Assembly (NCBI GenBank): GCA_029255685.2
Contig: CM055316.2
Coordinates: 73,113,237 to 73,177,236 of the forward strand
Direction: 5' to 3'
Source: Silene conica
Lineage: Eukaryota; Streptophyta; Magnoliopsida; Caryophyllales; Caryophyllaceae
DNA: 64,000 bases
The translations under genes and the position numbers were made by a program. The notes under the pieces were generated by a model. The model was not told the origin of the DNA, searched no databases, and saw nothing but the letters and a program-made list of their open reading frames with translations. Positions 34,113-47,537 of the stretch are shown piece by piece (the first letter of the stretch is position 1; each line of letters starts with the position of its first letter).

Positions 34113-35013
34113 ATTATAATAGTATTTTTGCCCGTGCGATGCATAGATACAAAATGATTTTGTGATATTCATAAAACTTGTCACCATGTTAATCAAAAAT
34201 AAATCATAATAATTTTTTTTCTTGCAATAAAAATTGTATTAGTTCGTTCTATAAATGTGATATTTTGTTAATAAAATTACATCATTTATATTTATTTATG
34301 TCATTAACGCTACTATCATCCATACACCTATCATGCGTCCATCATATTAAATCACATATACATCTAACTATCCCACTCGCCGCAATCATCTTCAGTACCA
34401 CACGAAAGAAACCTTCAAAAAACACTACTCTTGTCCTTCGAACAACACATGAAACAGTCCACAATCCAAAGTCACGCCTACTAACCTATCATGAAATTAA
34501 CCACCAAATGTGACGAAGTCATCTTTATTCCTACCTCAAACAACCATCCAATTCATCATATGCACCCTTCTTCTAGTTTCCAATATACACCTATAATATT
34601 CAAGTCACCCCTTCTTCACGAAACACCCGGACTTATCCCTCAAAGTTAGCTCTCCCTTTGAAAAGCTCATCCATCTATCCGAAACTCTACTTTTACCTTA
34701 AAAACCAACCTTGTTTAAATGAGAAGTGTTTGACGGGAAAAACAAAGACATGCAATTTTTTGTTTAGTTAACAGATGAGGTAGGATAGAAGTGGCGAGGA
34801 ATGAAGGGGGGATGCAACACCCGAGATGTACATTGGAGTTGGGTGTAAAATTCAAATCATGATATCTTTTAATCGATCACCGAGACAAAAATATTAGCCT
34901 AGTTAAAAGTTAATAATACTTTATTAACATACATGACATTTATTAACATTTTATTACGCATTTTTGTGTTTAACAAAGAAAAACAAAATTGAATTTACAA
35001 ACATGATCACTCT
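34113..35013. other. Intergenic, nothing recognised
   Basis: AT-rich with a C-rich, A-rich patch around 34300-34700. Short ORFs lack domains. I see no gene or clear repeat. Confidence 0.5.
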
Positions 35014-35168
35014 ATCAGAGACATTCTGGAAAGCTGCTCCCGTCTTGCTAGTTTCTTTCATTGTTTAAAATTTAGTTTTATTCCCCGTAGTTTAAACTTT
35101 ATTGCACATGACCTCGCTAAGAGGGCCATGAACTTGTAAACCTTTCTTTACCACTGTCAAAAAAAAAA
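35014..35168 (+). pseudogene. 3' end remnant of a LINE (RNase H tail)
   Basis: The plus strand reads IRDILESCSRLASFFHCLKF, then SFIPRSLNFIAHDLAKRAMNL and a stop at 35137-35139. IPRSxNxxAHxLAKxA is the typical end of the RNase H domain of plant L1-type LINEs. An A-run (35159-35168) follows about 20 bp later. It is a severely 5'-truncated LINE insertion. Confidence 0.7.
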
Positions 35169-35193
35169 CCTATTTTTATTTTTTGGTAAAATG

Positions 35194-35196
<3 letters not shown>

Positions 35197-35232
<36 letters not shown>
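35197..35232. repeat. (TA)n microsatellite
   Basis: About 36 bp of TA dinucleotides, directly abutting the left end of a MITE. With the longer tract on the other side it probably formed one target tract. Confidence 0.9.
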
Positions 35233-37274
<2,042 letters not shown>

Positions 37275-37318
37275 CATTTTTCATTCTTTATTTTTTTTGA
37301 AAGTAAACCTCGAAAGGT

Positions 37319-39141
37319 TTATACTACTACCATAAGATCTCGTAAAACAAGCTCACCAATGTTCAAAGGAAGCTCACATCGCCATTCGCGCCTCTCATAG
37401 ACCCAAGGCCGAACATGGACAAGTGCGTGTGCAACCCTATTACATTCCCTACGATTAAAAGAAAAGGAAACAGACTCAAAAAAAGAACATAAAGTAAAGA
37501 TATCCTTGTAAATAAGAATAATATCGCTCCTATTTTGAACGTTTTGTTGTAGCTCCAGAATCACCGCTTGACAATCGCTCTCCATGATCACCTTTCGATG
37601 CCCCTTCCTCTGCGCTTCCTTAAGGCCGATTAAGATCGCTTCCGCTTCTGCTAGTTTAGCCTCCGCCATCCCCCGCCTTTGATACGTCACACCCCACAGC
37701 ACACGGCATGCACCATCTCTCCCAACCACCCCCGCGCTCACCCCCACCCCAACACACACCCCAGCATCCACATTGATCTTCAACGCACCCCCTCCAGGAG
37801 GTTCCCAGCCCCTACTCACGCCCTCAGTTCCCGTCCCTCCCCTGTTTGCACCTTCTCCACCAAACAGCCCCTCCCCACGAGACACGACACCAGCAGCCCC
37901 TGCCCTCACGCCATTCACCCTCATCGACTCGCTCATTTCAGCTCGAATATCCATAATACGTCGAACCACCGCTTGCTCCTCGCTCCCCTTCCCTTCAAAC
38001 ACAAACTTATTTCGCCGTTCCCATATCGCCCAACACACTGTCATAAACAACCCGCACTCTTCCTCCGACAACGCCCTCATAACAGTTTCCACCCACTCCC
38101 TCACCCCCTCATTCCCTCGCCCTTCTTGTACCTCCAGCCCAACCCCCTCCAAAATCCCCCCCACCCACCCACAATCCCTAACAACATGGAGACAAGTCTC
38201 CACATTGTTGTGACACAACGGACAATCCAAGTCACTCGTCCCCAACCGTCTCGCAATATTACTCTTGGTAGCCATCGCATCATGACACAGTTGCCAAAAA
38301 AACACTTTAATGCGAGGAATAACCGAAGATTTCCAAACCTTGCTCCACAGCCACTTATCCCGGTCCTAGGAAACTTGATTTTCGTCCCGATCAACCCCAG
38401 CCAACACCTTATAGGCCGATTTAACAGTGTACTCTCCACTCTGTCCATCTCCCAACACCAATCATCATCCGGCTTAGACTCACAAATTCGAATAGCTCGA
38501 ATTCGTTCCTGCTCAAAAGGAAGGAACAACACACTCAACTTATCCTCGCACCACCCCGTACCCTCCTCGTTGAACAAATCAGCCACACGCATACTACACG
38601 AAGCCTCACCCCGGGGAGAAAGAATATGCTTGGTTTGAGTTCCGGGGATCCAAGGATCCTGCCACACATAAGTGCTCCGTCCGTTACCCACACGTTTCCT
38701 TACACCTCCCAACACCACCTTCCGCGCCTCCCAAATGCTCCTCCACGTATAGCTTGGGTTAGGACCCAAGGCCGCCTCCAAAACCGAATAATCCCTGAAA
38801 TATTTACCTTTTAAAACTCGAACCATCAGGGAGCAATCATCCGTCATAAGTCGCCAAATTTGTTTCCCAAGCAACGCTTGATTAAACAAACTATACTCGC
38901 GAAAACCCAATCCGCCCCTACTCTTCGGTAAGCACATCTTATTCCACGCAATCCAAGGGATTTTTCGCCTTCCATTTTCCGTACCCCACCAAAACCGCGA
39001 GACCATAGACCGGAGCACGTCACAAAAATTCCCGGGGAGCTTAAAAATACTCATGGCATACGTGGGAATAGCTTGTGCCACAGCTTTGATGAGAGTCTCT
39101 TTCCCAGCCTTGCTCAATAATAACCCCTGCCAACCCTGAAG
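37319..39141 (-). pseudogene. LINE ORF2, C-terminal part (RT end, zf-RVT, RNase H)
   Basis: Minus strand, continuing from the TRIM insertion. First comes the RT thumb/connector (LSKAGKETLIKAVAQAIPTY, GLGFREYSLFNQALLGKQIW, then WRSIWEAR and GNGRSTYVWQDPWIPG). Near 38300 reading shifts to another frame with the zinc-binding zf-RVT segment (CPLCHNNVETCLHVVRDC) and an RNase H-like domain (KINVDAG, AEAEAILIGLKEA, ESDCQAVI, NRVAHAL). The frameshift and TRIM make it non-functional. Large plus-strand ORFs opposite this region are shadows. Confidence 0.9.
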
Positions 39142-39694
39142 TGTAATACCCCAAGAGTATGAGAGGAAAGTTGTCCAACATCGGTAGAATGTGAGGCTTG
39201 TGATATGTTTATAATAGCTTCCACCCACCACTTACTAACAAGGCCTTGTGCTTTTGGGCTTAAGTGAGGACAAATAATGGGCCCAAAAGTGCACACCCAT
39301 CTTATTGGGTTTGTGTTACGACGGTGGCGGGTCGGGTTGTTACAAATGGTATCAGAGCGACCCTGCGACCGTGTGGTGAGCCTGTGGTCGGGAGTACCCG
39401 GGTCACACACCTAGCGGGGGAAGATTCTGGCCCTGGTTGTAGTCAAGTTTGAGGCACAACGAGGACGTTGTGTTCTTGAAGTGGGGGAGTTTGTAATACC
39501 CCAAGAGTATGAGAGGAAAGTTGTCCCACATCGGTAGAATGTGAGGCTTGTGATATGTTTATAATAGCTTCCACCCACCACTTACTAACAAGGCCTTGTG
39601 CTTTTGGGCTTAAGTGAGGACAAATAATGGGCCCAAAAGTGCACACCCATCTTATTGGGTTTGTGTTACGACGGTGGCGGGTCGGGTTGTTACA
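39142..39694 (+). mobile_element. TRIM (terminal-repeat retrotransposon in miniature), complete, 553 bp
   Basis: Two 203-bp LTRs (39142-39344 and 39492-39694), each from TGTAATACCCC to GGTTGTTACA. I count one difference between them (A at 39177, C at 39527). A primer-binding site TGGTATCAGAGC (39347-39358) follows the left LTR, and a purine tract GAAGTGGGGGAG precedes the right one. The target duplication TGAAG is exact (39137-39141 and 39695-39699). No coding capacity. Near-identical LTRs point to a young insertion into the LINE. Confidence 0.95.
39523..39566 (+). promoter_or_regulatory. USE plus TATA promoter layout in TRIM LTR (U6-like)
   Basis: GTCCCACATCG (39523-39533) is an exact match to the plant snRNA upstream sequence element RTCCCACATCG. 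TATAATA (39560-39566) follows after exactly 26 bp. As I recall it, that spacing is the one in Pol III-type U6 promoters; Pol II snRNA genes have about 10 bp more. The left LTR has the same layout, but its USE is mutated to GTCCAACATCG (39173-39183). A TTTT (39602-39605) lies where a Pol III transcript would soon stop. Activity is not shown. Confidence 0.55.
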
Positions 39695-40700
39695 TGAAGC
39701 CTCTTACTCAATTTATCCCTAATACTCATAGTGAGAGCCCTCGTTGACGCGCCAATCACCGTAGGAAGACCCAAGTAGCGCTCTTGAGCCGCCACCTCCC
39801 GCACTCCCAGCAGCGCACCCACCCCAATTCTGCGAGCCGAGCTTGTGCCTTTGCTAAACGAAATGGTCGTTTTCGCAAGGCTCACTAACTGACCCGACGC
39901 CCTCTCATAGCTCTCCAAAATTTCCTTCACTACTCGCGCCTCTCGAACATCAGCCCGAACAAAAATAATACTGTCATCCGCGAAGAGTAAATGTGTCACC
40001 ATTGGCGCGGTAGGAGCCACCTGAATCCCATGAATACTCCCAGCCTCCATAGCCCGTCGAATCATACTTGACATAACTTCAGCACAAAGGATAAACAGAT
40101 AGGGAGAAATAGGGTCCCCTTGCCGGAGGCCCCCTTTTGGTGTAAAAGTTTGCGACGGTCTCCCGTTAATAAGAACCTCATACGACACTGACCTAACACA
40201 AACCATCACACGATTAACCCACCTCCTATCCATCCCCATCATCAGAAGCATCCTCTCAAGGAATACCCATTCCACCCGATCATAAGCTTTGGCCATATCA
40301 AGTTTCAGAGCTAAGTGACCTCCTTTACTCCTAGTCTTTTTCATATGATGAAAGAGTTCGAAAGCAACAAGAATATTATCCGTAATGAGTCTCCCGGGGG
40401 TAAAGGCACTTTGATTTTCCGAAACCATCTCCCCCAAAAATTTCTTTAAGCGATTAGCCAAGGTTTTGGAGACAATCTTGTAAATGACATTACAAAGACT
40501 AATAGGTCGAAAATCCGAAAGTTTTTCAGGTTTCTTAATTTTCGGGATAAGCACAATATGTGTCTTATTTAATCCCTCCGGAAAATTAGCCCCATTTAGG
40601 ATATTTAAAGAAGTTCACAACACCGAGGGGCCCACAATATGCCAATACGTTTGGAAAAATAAAGCATTCATACCGTCCGGGCCAGGAGATTTAAGTGGGT
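39695..40700 (-). pseudogene. LINE ORF2, reverse transcriptase part
   Basis: Minus strand. Open from about 40554 with L1-type RT motifs in order: LSDFRPISLCNVIYKIVSKT, SENQSAFTPGR, ALKLDMAKAYDRVEW, KGGLRQGDPISPYLFILCAE, and the catalytic LLFADDSIIF. Upstream to 40700 an earlier piece (SPGPDGMNALF-like) is interrupted by a stop. The domain is cut at 39699 by the TRIM. Reverse transcriptase would copy LINE RNA at a nicked target. Confidence 0.93.
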
Positions 40701-40719
40701 GCATTTTTCATTCTTTATT

Positions 40720-43700
40720 GTTTATGAATACCTTGCAATACCCACTTAATTTTTTTCTCATCCACACAATCAATTATTCGACTAAACCCGTCTATGTCAT
40801 CAATAGGGTCTATGTTGTTTATATATAAGATTCTTAAAGCGTAATTTTTTTTGGAATTATCTTATGTATAATATATTTAGCATCTGTCTTTTTTTTTTAT
40901 TTAATTAAAAAATCTCATTTTCTTCGTATTGTTGGTTGGAAAGTATATAATATCCACTTGAATAATAGTGTTGTTCTTGTACCAAAAATAATCACGGCGT
41001 TTCTCTTAATTAACTTGGTCGAATGCAATGTGTCTTAATTGTAGACGTTTTTTTTAGGAAGAAATTTGTATTTAGTTATATACCAAAATATTTTCCCTTA
41101 TTAGTTCCACAAATTCTTAATTAAGAGGAGATATTCATTTTCAGTTTAAGAAGAGTCAAATAACATTGATAAGATAAAATTAGGATGCATAAAATAACAA
41201 ATTTGTGACGTCTTTTGACACGTTATAATGTTAAGATAGAGTTCCATTTTAAGGAAACTAACTGAGTTAGTTCTTTTCTTCCCATTTTTAAACTTTATGT
41301 TTATTAGAAAAGTTGGAAAAGGTTAAAAAATTAAATAAAAAACATACAAATATTAAAGAGTATAATTTTCTAAATTTAATAAGTGGTAAAAATATTGTAA
41401 ACAATTAATTATTTTCTAATTCTAATAGAAAAATTGTAAATAATTTATTATTTTCTAGTTAAAACAGGAAGGTGGAAAATAACTTATTTATTTTATAATA
41501 AACTATTTTCTAGTTCTAATAGAAAAATCGTAAATACATTATTATTTTCTTATTTTCTAATTCTAATAGCACGAAAAACATTATAAAGTCATCCAATATT
41601 AAAATTTATGCTCCGACCCAAAACAACATTCGATTAGATTAAAGGGAGTATAACATTTGATTATTTAGTTTATTTCTAACAAAAACAAAATGGAGTTTAT
41701 ACACATGATATTTTAAATGTTTTTAGCTAATATTTATATTATTTGTCAGTTCTTATTTTTATATAATACACTTTTCAAATAAAATTTATCTATTTACCTT
41801 CTCTAATCAATATCTCACGTTACCCACCATTTTCCATATTCAACTCTTTCCACCCGACTAACCAACAAAACTCATCAGAATCAACCATAACCATATACTT
41901 ATCCTTGAACAACCTCAGTCCCACATAATTTTTCTCTCTCTTAAATCACACACGTAAACGTCGGAGAAAAATCCTACCTCTCGAGTACCCTTCTCACCAA
42001 CCTAACAAACTTAACCATCAAAATCAATTGTAAAATGTATCCCTGGAAATCCCAGCCTACCGACGTTTAATTTACTTGTACTACTCAAATCACATTATTC
42101 AACGTCGAAGAGTAACCCTAACCCCTAAGACACTTACCTCTTCCCTTAAGACCTATCTACCCGCACTCCTATAACAAATAGACACATCTAATATAAAATC
42201 AACCCTCATCCTATAACAATAAAAATTGAGCATATATACATGCTACTTCAGATATTTTTAACCTATATATTTTTATAGCATTTATATGTGCCTCTGTCAT
42301 TTTCACAAAATAAAACTTTGAAATACAATTTATTTACTTATTACTTTCTTAGTTGTTCTAATCATAACCTTAGTACACACGTACCATTTTGCCATACCAT
42401 TCATGTATTTTTCGTACCATTTTTCACCTAACTAACCAACTTGACCAACAAATTAAAATAAATTGTATCCCTGAACAACCATAACCTATAGACATTTTTT
42501 TGTACAGCTCAAAACACACTTAAACGCCGGAGAGTAACTCTACCCAAGACACTTACTTCATCCCTTGAGACCTATCTACCCCCATCCCAAAAACAAAAAT
42601 CAATAGATCTAATGTAAAATCAACCACTACCCTATAAGAAAATATATTATTGTAAAAAATAAGTTGAAAATATGGAGAAAAAAAAGGAATACGGATTATA
42701 ATAAACTATAATTTAATACTATGATTAAAAGTAATTTTGATCTTTTTACTGCTTACTCTATCCGTCTCAAAAACACCTTTTGTTTATCATTACTTTGTTG
42801 TTTATGAAATACTTTCTAAGACCCAATTAAATTTCATCTTACCAATAAAGTTATTCCGCTTGACTCACGTACGTCGTTGTGTTCTTTATTATTTATATTT
42901 ATAATTATATATTTATACTCATTAAATTGAAACTTGACAACCTAACTAACCAACTTGATCATCAAAATCATCAACTATATCCCTGAACTACCCCAGCCTA
43001 TCGAGAATTTATTGTACTACTCAAATTACACTCTTAAAGGTAGGAGCCTAACCTTACTCCGTAAGACACCTACCTCCTCCCTCAAAACCTATCTACCCCT
43101 AAAAATATGTCACTCTATAAAACATTGTCTCATCTATAATGAATAAAGTGAAAATTTGCAGGAAATTATATCTTGTTTATGAAATTGATGTAAATCAGAA
43201 ATACCTTTCAATACTCATTTAAAATAAATGTCATCCACACAATTATTCCACTTGATCTATTTAAATCATCATTGTGGTCTTTAATATTTATATTTATACT
43301 CCTAAAGTATAGTGTATTTAACATTTGTCTTATTTTCGTTTTAACTTAATTAAAGAAATTATCTCATTTATTTGCATTGTTAAGTACGAAAGTGTATAAT
43401 GTTAAATACTTAAGTACTTTCATTTATTAGTTCCACAAATTTTTAATTAAAACGCGGCATTCATTTTAAATTTAAGAAAGGTCAAGTGATATGAAGAAGA
43501 TTAAAACATAATGCATAAGAAAAAGTAACAAATTTGTCTTATATAGCCAAGTGACACAATTTTTGACTCATTTTAATGTTAAGACGAAGACAAATTGAGT
43601 TAAAGGTTGAATAAAATTAATAACCTTAAATAGTAAGTATATTAATATTAAAGAATAATGTTCTAAGTCCAATATGAAATATGTAAATAAGCAATTATTT

Positions 43701-43734
43701 ACTACTTCATTTCCCATTTTCATATTTAATAAAA
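40720..43734. repeat. Diverged repeat block, right of the LINE
   Basis: No gene. Degenerate copies of the strings seen at 35899-37274 recur around 41940-42200, 42500-42720 and 43020-43150 (for example CCGGAGAGTAACTCTACC, CAAGACACTTAC, GACCTATCTACCCCCATCCC). Between them lie AT-rich stretches with repeated TTATTTTCTA(A/G)TT...AATAGAAAAAT motifs (41380-41580). It may be an old tandem repeat or a decayed element. Confidence 0.5.
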
Positions 43735-44264
43735 GGGTTTTTTTGTGAGAAACTGCCTTATATTTATGTTCATTTGTGAACAACTACCTTACTTTTATTT
43801 TTTGTTAAAATCTACCTTACATTTTACTTTTTTGTTAAAACCTACCAAAAATATGAATCAGGCCAAGTTCCGACGATAATTGTGGTTGGATTGACCACAA
43901 CAACAAGTGTATTTCCCTCTATCTGGGAGAGAGGTACATAGATTATTGGAGGCTTCAACTTGAGATAAAGGTAAACACTTTTTAGAAGAATTTGTTAAAA
44001 GAGTTAAGGATTGATGTGAGTTATTAGAAGGCATATTATGATAAGGAAAAAGCTTAAAAAATGATTTATGGGGAAGCAGATGAACAATATAAAATGTTTT
44101 AACCAAAATAATCTAAATTATCGTCGAAAATTGGCCCTAGTCATATATTTGGTAGTTTTTAACAAAATAGTAAAATGTAAGGTAGTTTTTGACAAAATAA
44201 TAAAAAGTAAGGTAGTTGTTCACAAATGGACATAAATATAAGGTAGTTTCTCACAAAAAAACCC
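43735..44264. mobile_element. Long-TIR MITE, 530 bp (Mutator-like?)
   Basis: Terminal inverted repeats of about 120-140 bp begin GGGTTTTTTTGTGAGAAACT on both ends and contain three ordered CTACCTTA(C/T) blocks. Flanks TTAATAAAA (43726-43734) and GTAATAAAA (44265-44273) match at 8 of 9 bases, fitting a 9-bp Mutator-type or 8-bp hAT-type duplication. No transposase. Confidence 0.75.
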
Positions 44265-44568
44265 GTAATAAAAATATTGAATAAAGTTAATAACTTTATA
44301 TAGTCAGTATAAAAATCTTAAATAATAATATCGTTCTAAATCTAATAGGAAAATCAAAAATAATCAATCATTTTCTAGTTCTAATTGAAAATTTGTAAAT
44401 AATTTACTATTTTTTTATTTTCTAATTCTAATAAGAAAATTGTAAAAAAATTATTTTAAATAAATACAGTTTTTTACAAAAGTTGGAAATTACCACGTCA
44501 CTCAAAAAAAGCCTCCTTTAATTATATATATTGATTCTGCGTATTTTAAGTTAAAAAATTGTACCATA
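44265..44568. other. Intergenic AT-rich stretch, nothing recognised
   Basis: Similar in style to the TTATTTTCTAGTTCTAAT-type motifs of 41380-41580. No ORF. Confidence 0.4.
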
Positions 44569-44781
44569 TATTAGGAGTTATTAGGGGAATTATGGTACAA
44601 TAAACATAATTCCTAATAATTAGTAAGATAATAAATTGTATTAAACAATTACTCTTTGTATAGCCTCGGTTATGAATTAGCCTTGTATAAATACCTCGAG
44701 TTTGTATGAATGTAATCAATCAGATAATTCTACACAATTATCAAATCACATATTCTCTAAAAACTAACATGGTATCAGAGC

Positions 44782-45220
44782 CTCTTTTTGAGGACTCTAA
44801 ACTTGCTTCCGTTTCTTGCCGGTTGGTGAAAATCTATGACACCCACCCGCCGGATTTCATAAGAAAACACTCCCAAACTATTTTTTTAAAGAAAACAAAA
44901 AGAAAACAAAACGTAAAACAAATAAAAAGACAAAATAGTGTGATGTTAGGCAAATTCAAAGGCAAACAAAAAGTTATTTCTCATCGTCAGTCTATGGATA
45001 GATGAAGAAATTATGATGAGCACACTCCTAAAGTGGTTGTTCTGATTTTTTTTTCTAATGATTTTTTTTCAAAGTTATGGCCAGAATAAGCTGTTTCTAT
45101 TCCAAAACCCGTACGAAAGAAAATGCTGGTTCTTCTATTTTGAAATTTGATTTATACGTCTTCAAGTTTGATCAAGGTGGTACACAATGACAAAATTATT
45201 GGCGAGTTACGCAACCATAA
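44782..45220 (+). other. Internal region of element D, left part
   Basis: No protein domain. The small ORF 44706-45005 spans the LTR and PBS and is not a gene. The matching right part is 61588-61938. Confidence 0.5.
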
Positions 45221-47522
45221 TGTAATACTACGTATTTTATTATATTTTAATTTATTAATAATTATTTGGGCGTGCTTATAGTTATTTGAACGTTCGTACT
45301 CGATGATTAATTTATCGATAAGTGTGTTATTGTTATATCTCGTCTTTTCTTTATATTATTTAATATTATAGTTATCGTGTCGATATATTCAATAATTAAG
45401 TTACCACATAACGGATATAGGATATCAGACCTCATTTAATCGTAAAAACGTGTTAATGTCATGGCATTGGGCTTTGGAGTGCGTGCAACCTTTGGCCCAT
45501 ACACGGCAATCACAAACAAAACACAAACATCAACTTATCTCTCTCAGCCGCCCTATTTTACTCAAAATTTCTAACCCTATTTTGACCTATCAACCCAATA
45601 CAACACACCCCCATTACTGCCGCCGTGTCAGAGACCAAAGAGGAGGGTTCAATAGGCGCTTTAGAGTTGTCGGTGGTGGTTCGATTTCACCTGAAAGACA
45701 GTGCACTCACCGGCGTTCTTTCACTTCGCAGGTTTTCACTCTTTTCAATTCGTATTTTCGACCTTTAAAATCATGTTTTAGTTCAGATCTTTTGCATAAT
45801 GTTCATCTGGGTTGTATGTTGGTCGTGTGTTGACTCTTGTAGAGTCATCGTTAACCACCTAGGACCACCAATAAGGGTAGTTCGTCGGCTATTCAGGGGC
45901 GCGGGTTTTATTGCCGAAACAGAGTATGTAAACGTGGGCCTTTTATGCGGGTATTCGAATGCGATTCTGGGTTTGGTCTTTATGGATGTCGGAGTAAATT
46001 GTTAGAGGGTAGTATGAGGTATGTTTTGATGGATGTCGCGGTGGTTAGGGGTTGTTGTGTCGGTCAGTACAATAGCTTTCGTTTGGGTGGGTACAACGTG
46101 AATCAGAACAGTAGCGTGACACTGGGTTGTTACGACGGGTGCTGTCGGTTATTGCTGCGGCGTCAACGACAACCAATGACCTCCCTGGAACCACCACGGC
46201 TCAGAGGCGAGCCTGGTGGTGTCCCATGCGAGGTTAGGGGTTGCTGTTGGTGTCGAGAATGGTGGATATGTGGGTGGTTGGTCACGTTTCTGGCGGGTGT
46301 GTGGCTGTTGGTTGTTGCGTTTGTTGCAATATTGTGTTAGTATTATTATAATTATTATTATTATTAATCTTATTCAATTATTAGTTTTATGTTTTTCATT
46401 GTTGTTAGTTATTATTATTATTACTAATGTTATAATTAGTGTTGTTATATTAAAGATTAGTTATTGTTAATGTTGTATGATAGATGTTAATGACATGATA
46501 ATAAGGTTTTGATGTTATTATTGTTGGTTTTATTGTTGTTCTTGAATTAGCAATTTTTGGTTATTTGAAACCCGGCTATATTTAGTAAATATTAATAATG
46601 GTATCTATGTTAACGTCGTTAATTGGTGAAGGGCGGTAATTGGTTGTTTATGAGTCGGAAGTTAATGTTTTGAGGAAACTACTATTTCGGGAAAGTTTCC
46701 ATTTCGAGAAACTTTCCACTTATAGAAGGTTACTATTTATAGTAAGTGTAAGTTGACTTATGGGGGTTTGGGAAGTTTATTAATTCGTTACGTATACATG
46801 TTTAGGTGACGGGTTTCACGTGTAATATTTCTAGCGAGCTTTGGTTTTGTCTGCGCTTCTGCAAGTCGAGGTAGGGGAAATACTGATAAATATCGATGTG
46901 TAATCTGTTCTTATTTGATATAAAGCATGTTGTTACATAATATCATGTGATTGTTATATTGTGCTGTTTATATCATTCTGTGATTGGTGCGGAGATAAAG
47001 GGTCTGTGATTGGTGCGGAGATAGAGGGTCTGTGATTGGTGCGGAGATAAAGGGTCTGTGATTGGTGCGGAGATAAAGGGTCTGTGATTGGTGTGGAGAA
47101 TTATGGGTCTTGTGATTCGGAGTGGAGAAGTTCGACTTTCTATTTATAGTAATGTGGTTTGTTTACAGTTTTTCTCTACTCAACCTCGTGGTTGACCCTG
47201 TGTATTCGTGATCGCCTGTGCTGAACCAATTATTGGGGAGCAGATTGACAGGTGTTGAGACTGTGGGAGCTAGGGGAAGAGAGAAGCTTGGATCCGGACC
47301 TGCCTAGAGTCTAGATCACATGATAGTTGTTTACGAGTTGTACTTTTATTTTAGCAAGACAGTTTTTTTTTGCAGTTGTGTAAAACCGTTTGAGTTAACT
47401 TCATCAATTTAAAGTACTGTTTATCTTCCTTTGTATCTACTGCCTCGGGAAACCGAGATGGTAACATCCTTATTTATCTAGGGAGTCCTAGTACATGCCC
47501 TTAAATAAATGGGGGTGTTACA
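45221..47522 (+). repeat. 5' LTR of element C, 2302 bp
   Basis: TGTAATACTACG to ATGGGGGTGTTACA. It differs from the 3' LTR by scattered substitutions and by about 235 bp (near 46280-46525) that is absent from the 3' copy. ORFs inside (45450-46470) recur in the 3' LTR and carry no recognisable domain. Confidence 0.88.
46977..47107 (+). repeat. 26-bp tandem repeat, five units
   Basis: Units of TCTGTGATTGGTGCGGAGAT plus AAAGGG start at 46977, 47003, 47029, 47055 and 47081, the last diverged. The same array is present in the 3' LTR (52910-53040). Confidence 0.92.
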
Positions 47523-47525
47523 AAG

Positions 47526-47537
47526 TGGTATCAGAGC
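47526..47537 (+). promoter_or_regulatory. Primer-binding site of element C (initiator tRNA-Met)
   Basis: TGGTATCAGAGC three bases after the LTR end, standard for priming minus-strand synthesis. Confidence 0.9.

Larger units (their letters stand above)
37293..40701 (-). mobile_element. 5'-truncated L1-type LINE
   Basis: Minus-strand non-LTR retrotransposon. An exact 18-bp direct repeat CATTTTTCATTCTTTATT flanks it (37275-37292 and 40702-40719), the target duplication. The 3' end is a short A-tail (T-run at 37293-37298 on plus). The 5' end is cut within ORF2 just before the reverse transcriptase, so ORF1 and the endonuclease are missing, as usual for truncated LINE copies. It contains a nested TRIM (39142-39694). 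Confidence 0.92.

Noticed and set aside
37679-38638. 319-codon plus-strand ORF and a 146-codon ORF
   Set aside because: They lie antisense to the LINE RNase H and zinc-finger region and are low-complexity (Pro/Ser/His) shadows of its GC-rich coding.
39142-39694. TRIM as a Cassandra element (5S rRNA-derived LTR)
   Set aside because: I could not find 5S-like box A or box C sequences in the LTR; the promoter-like features are of the snRNA type instead.
45450-46470. Several ORFs of 68-131 codons, repeated at 51616-52483
   Set aside because: They overlap in different frames inside LTR C, have no domains, and are present only because the LTR is duplicated.
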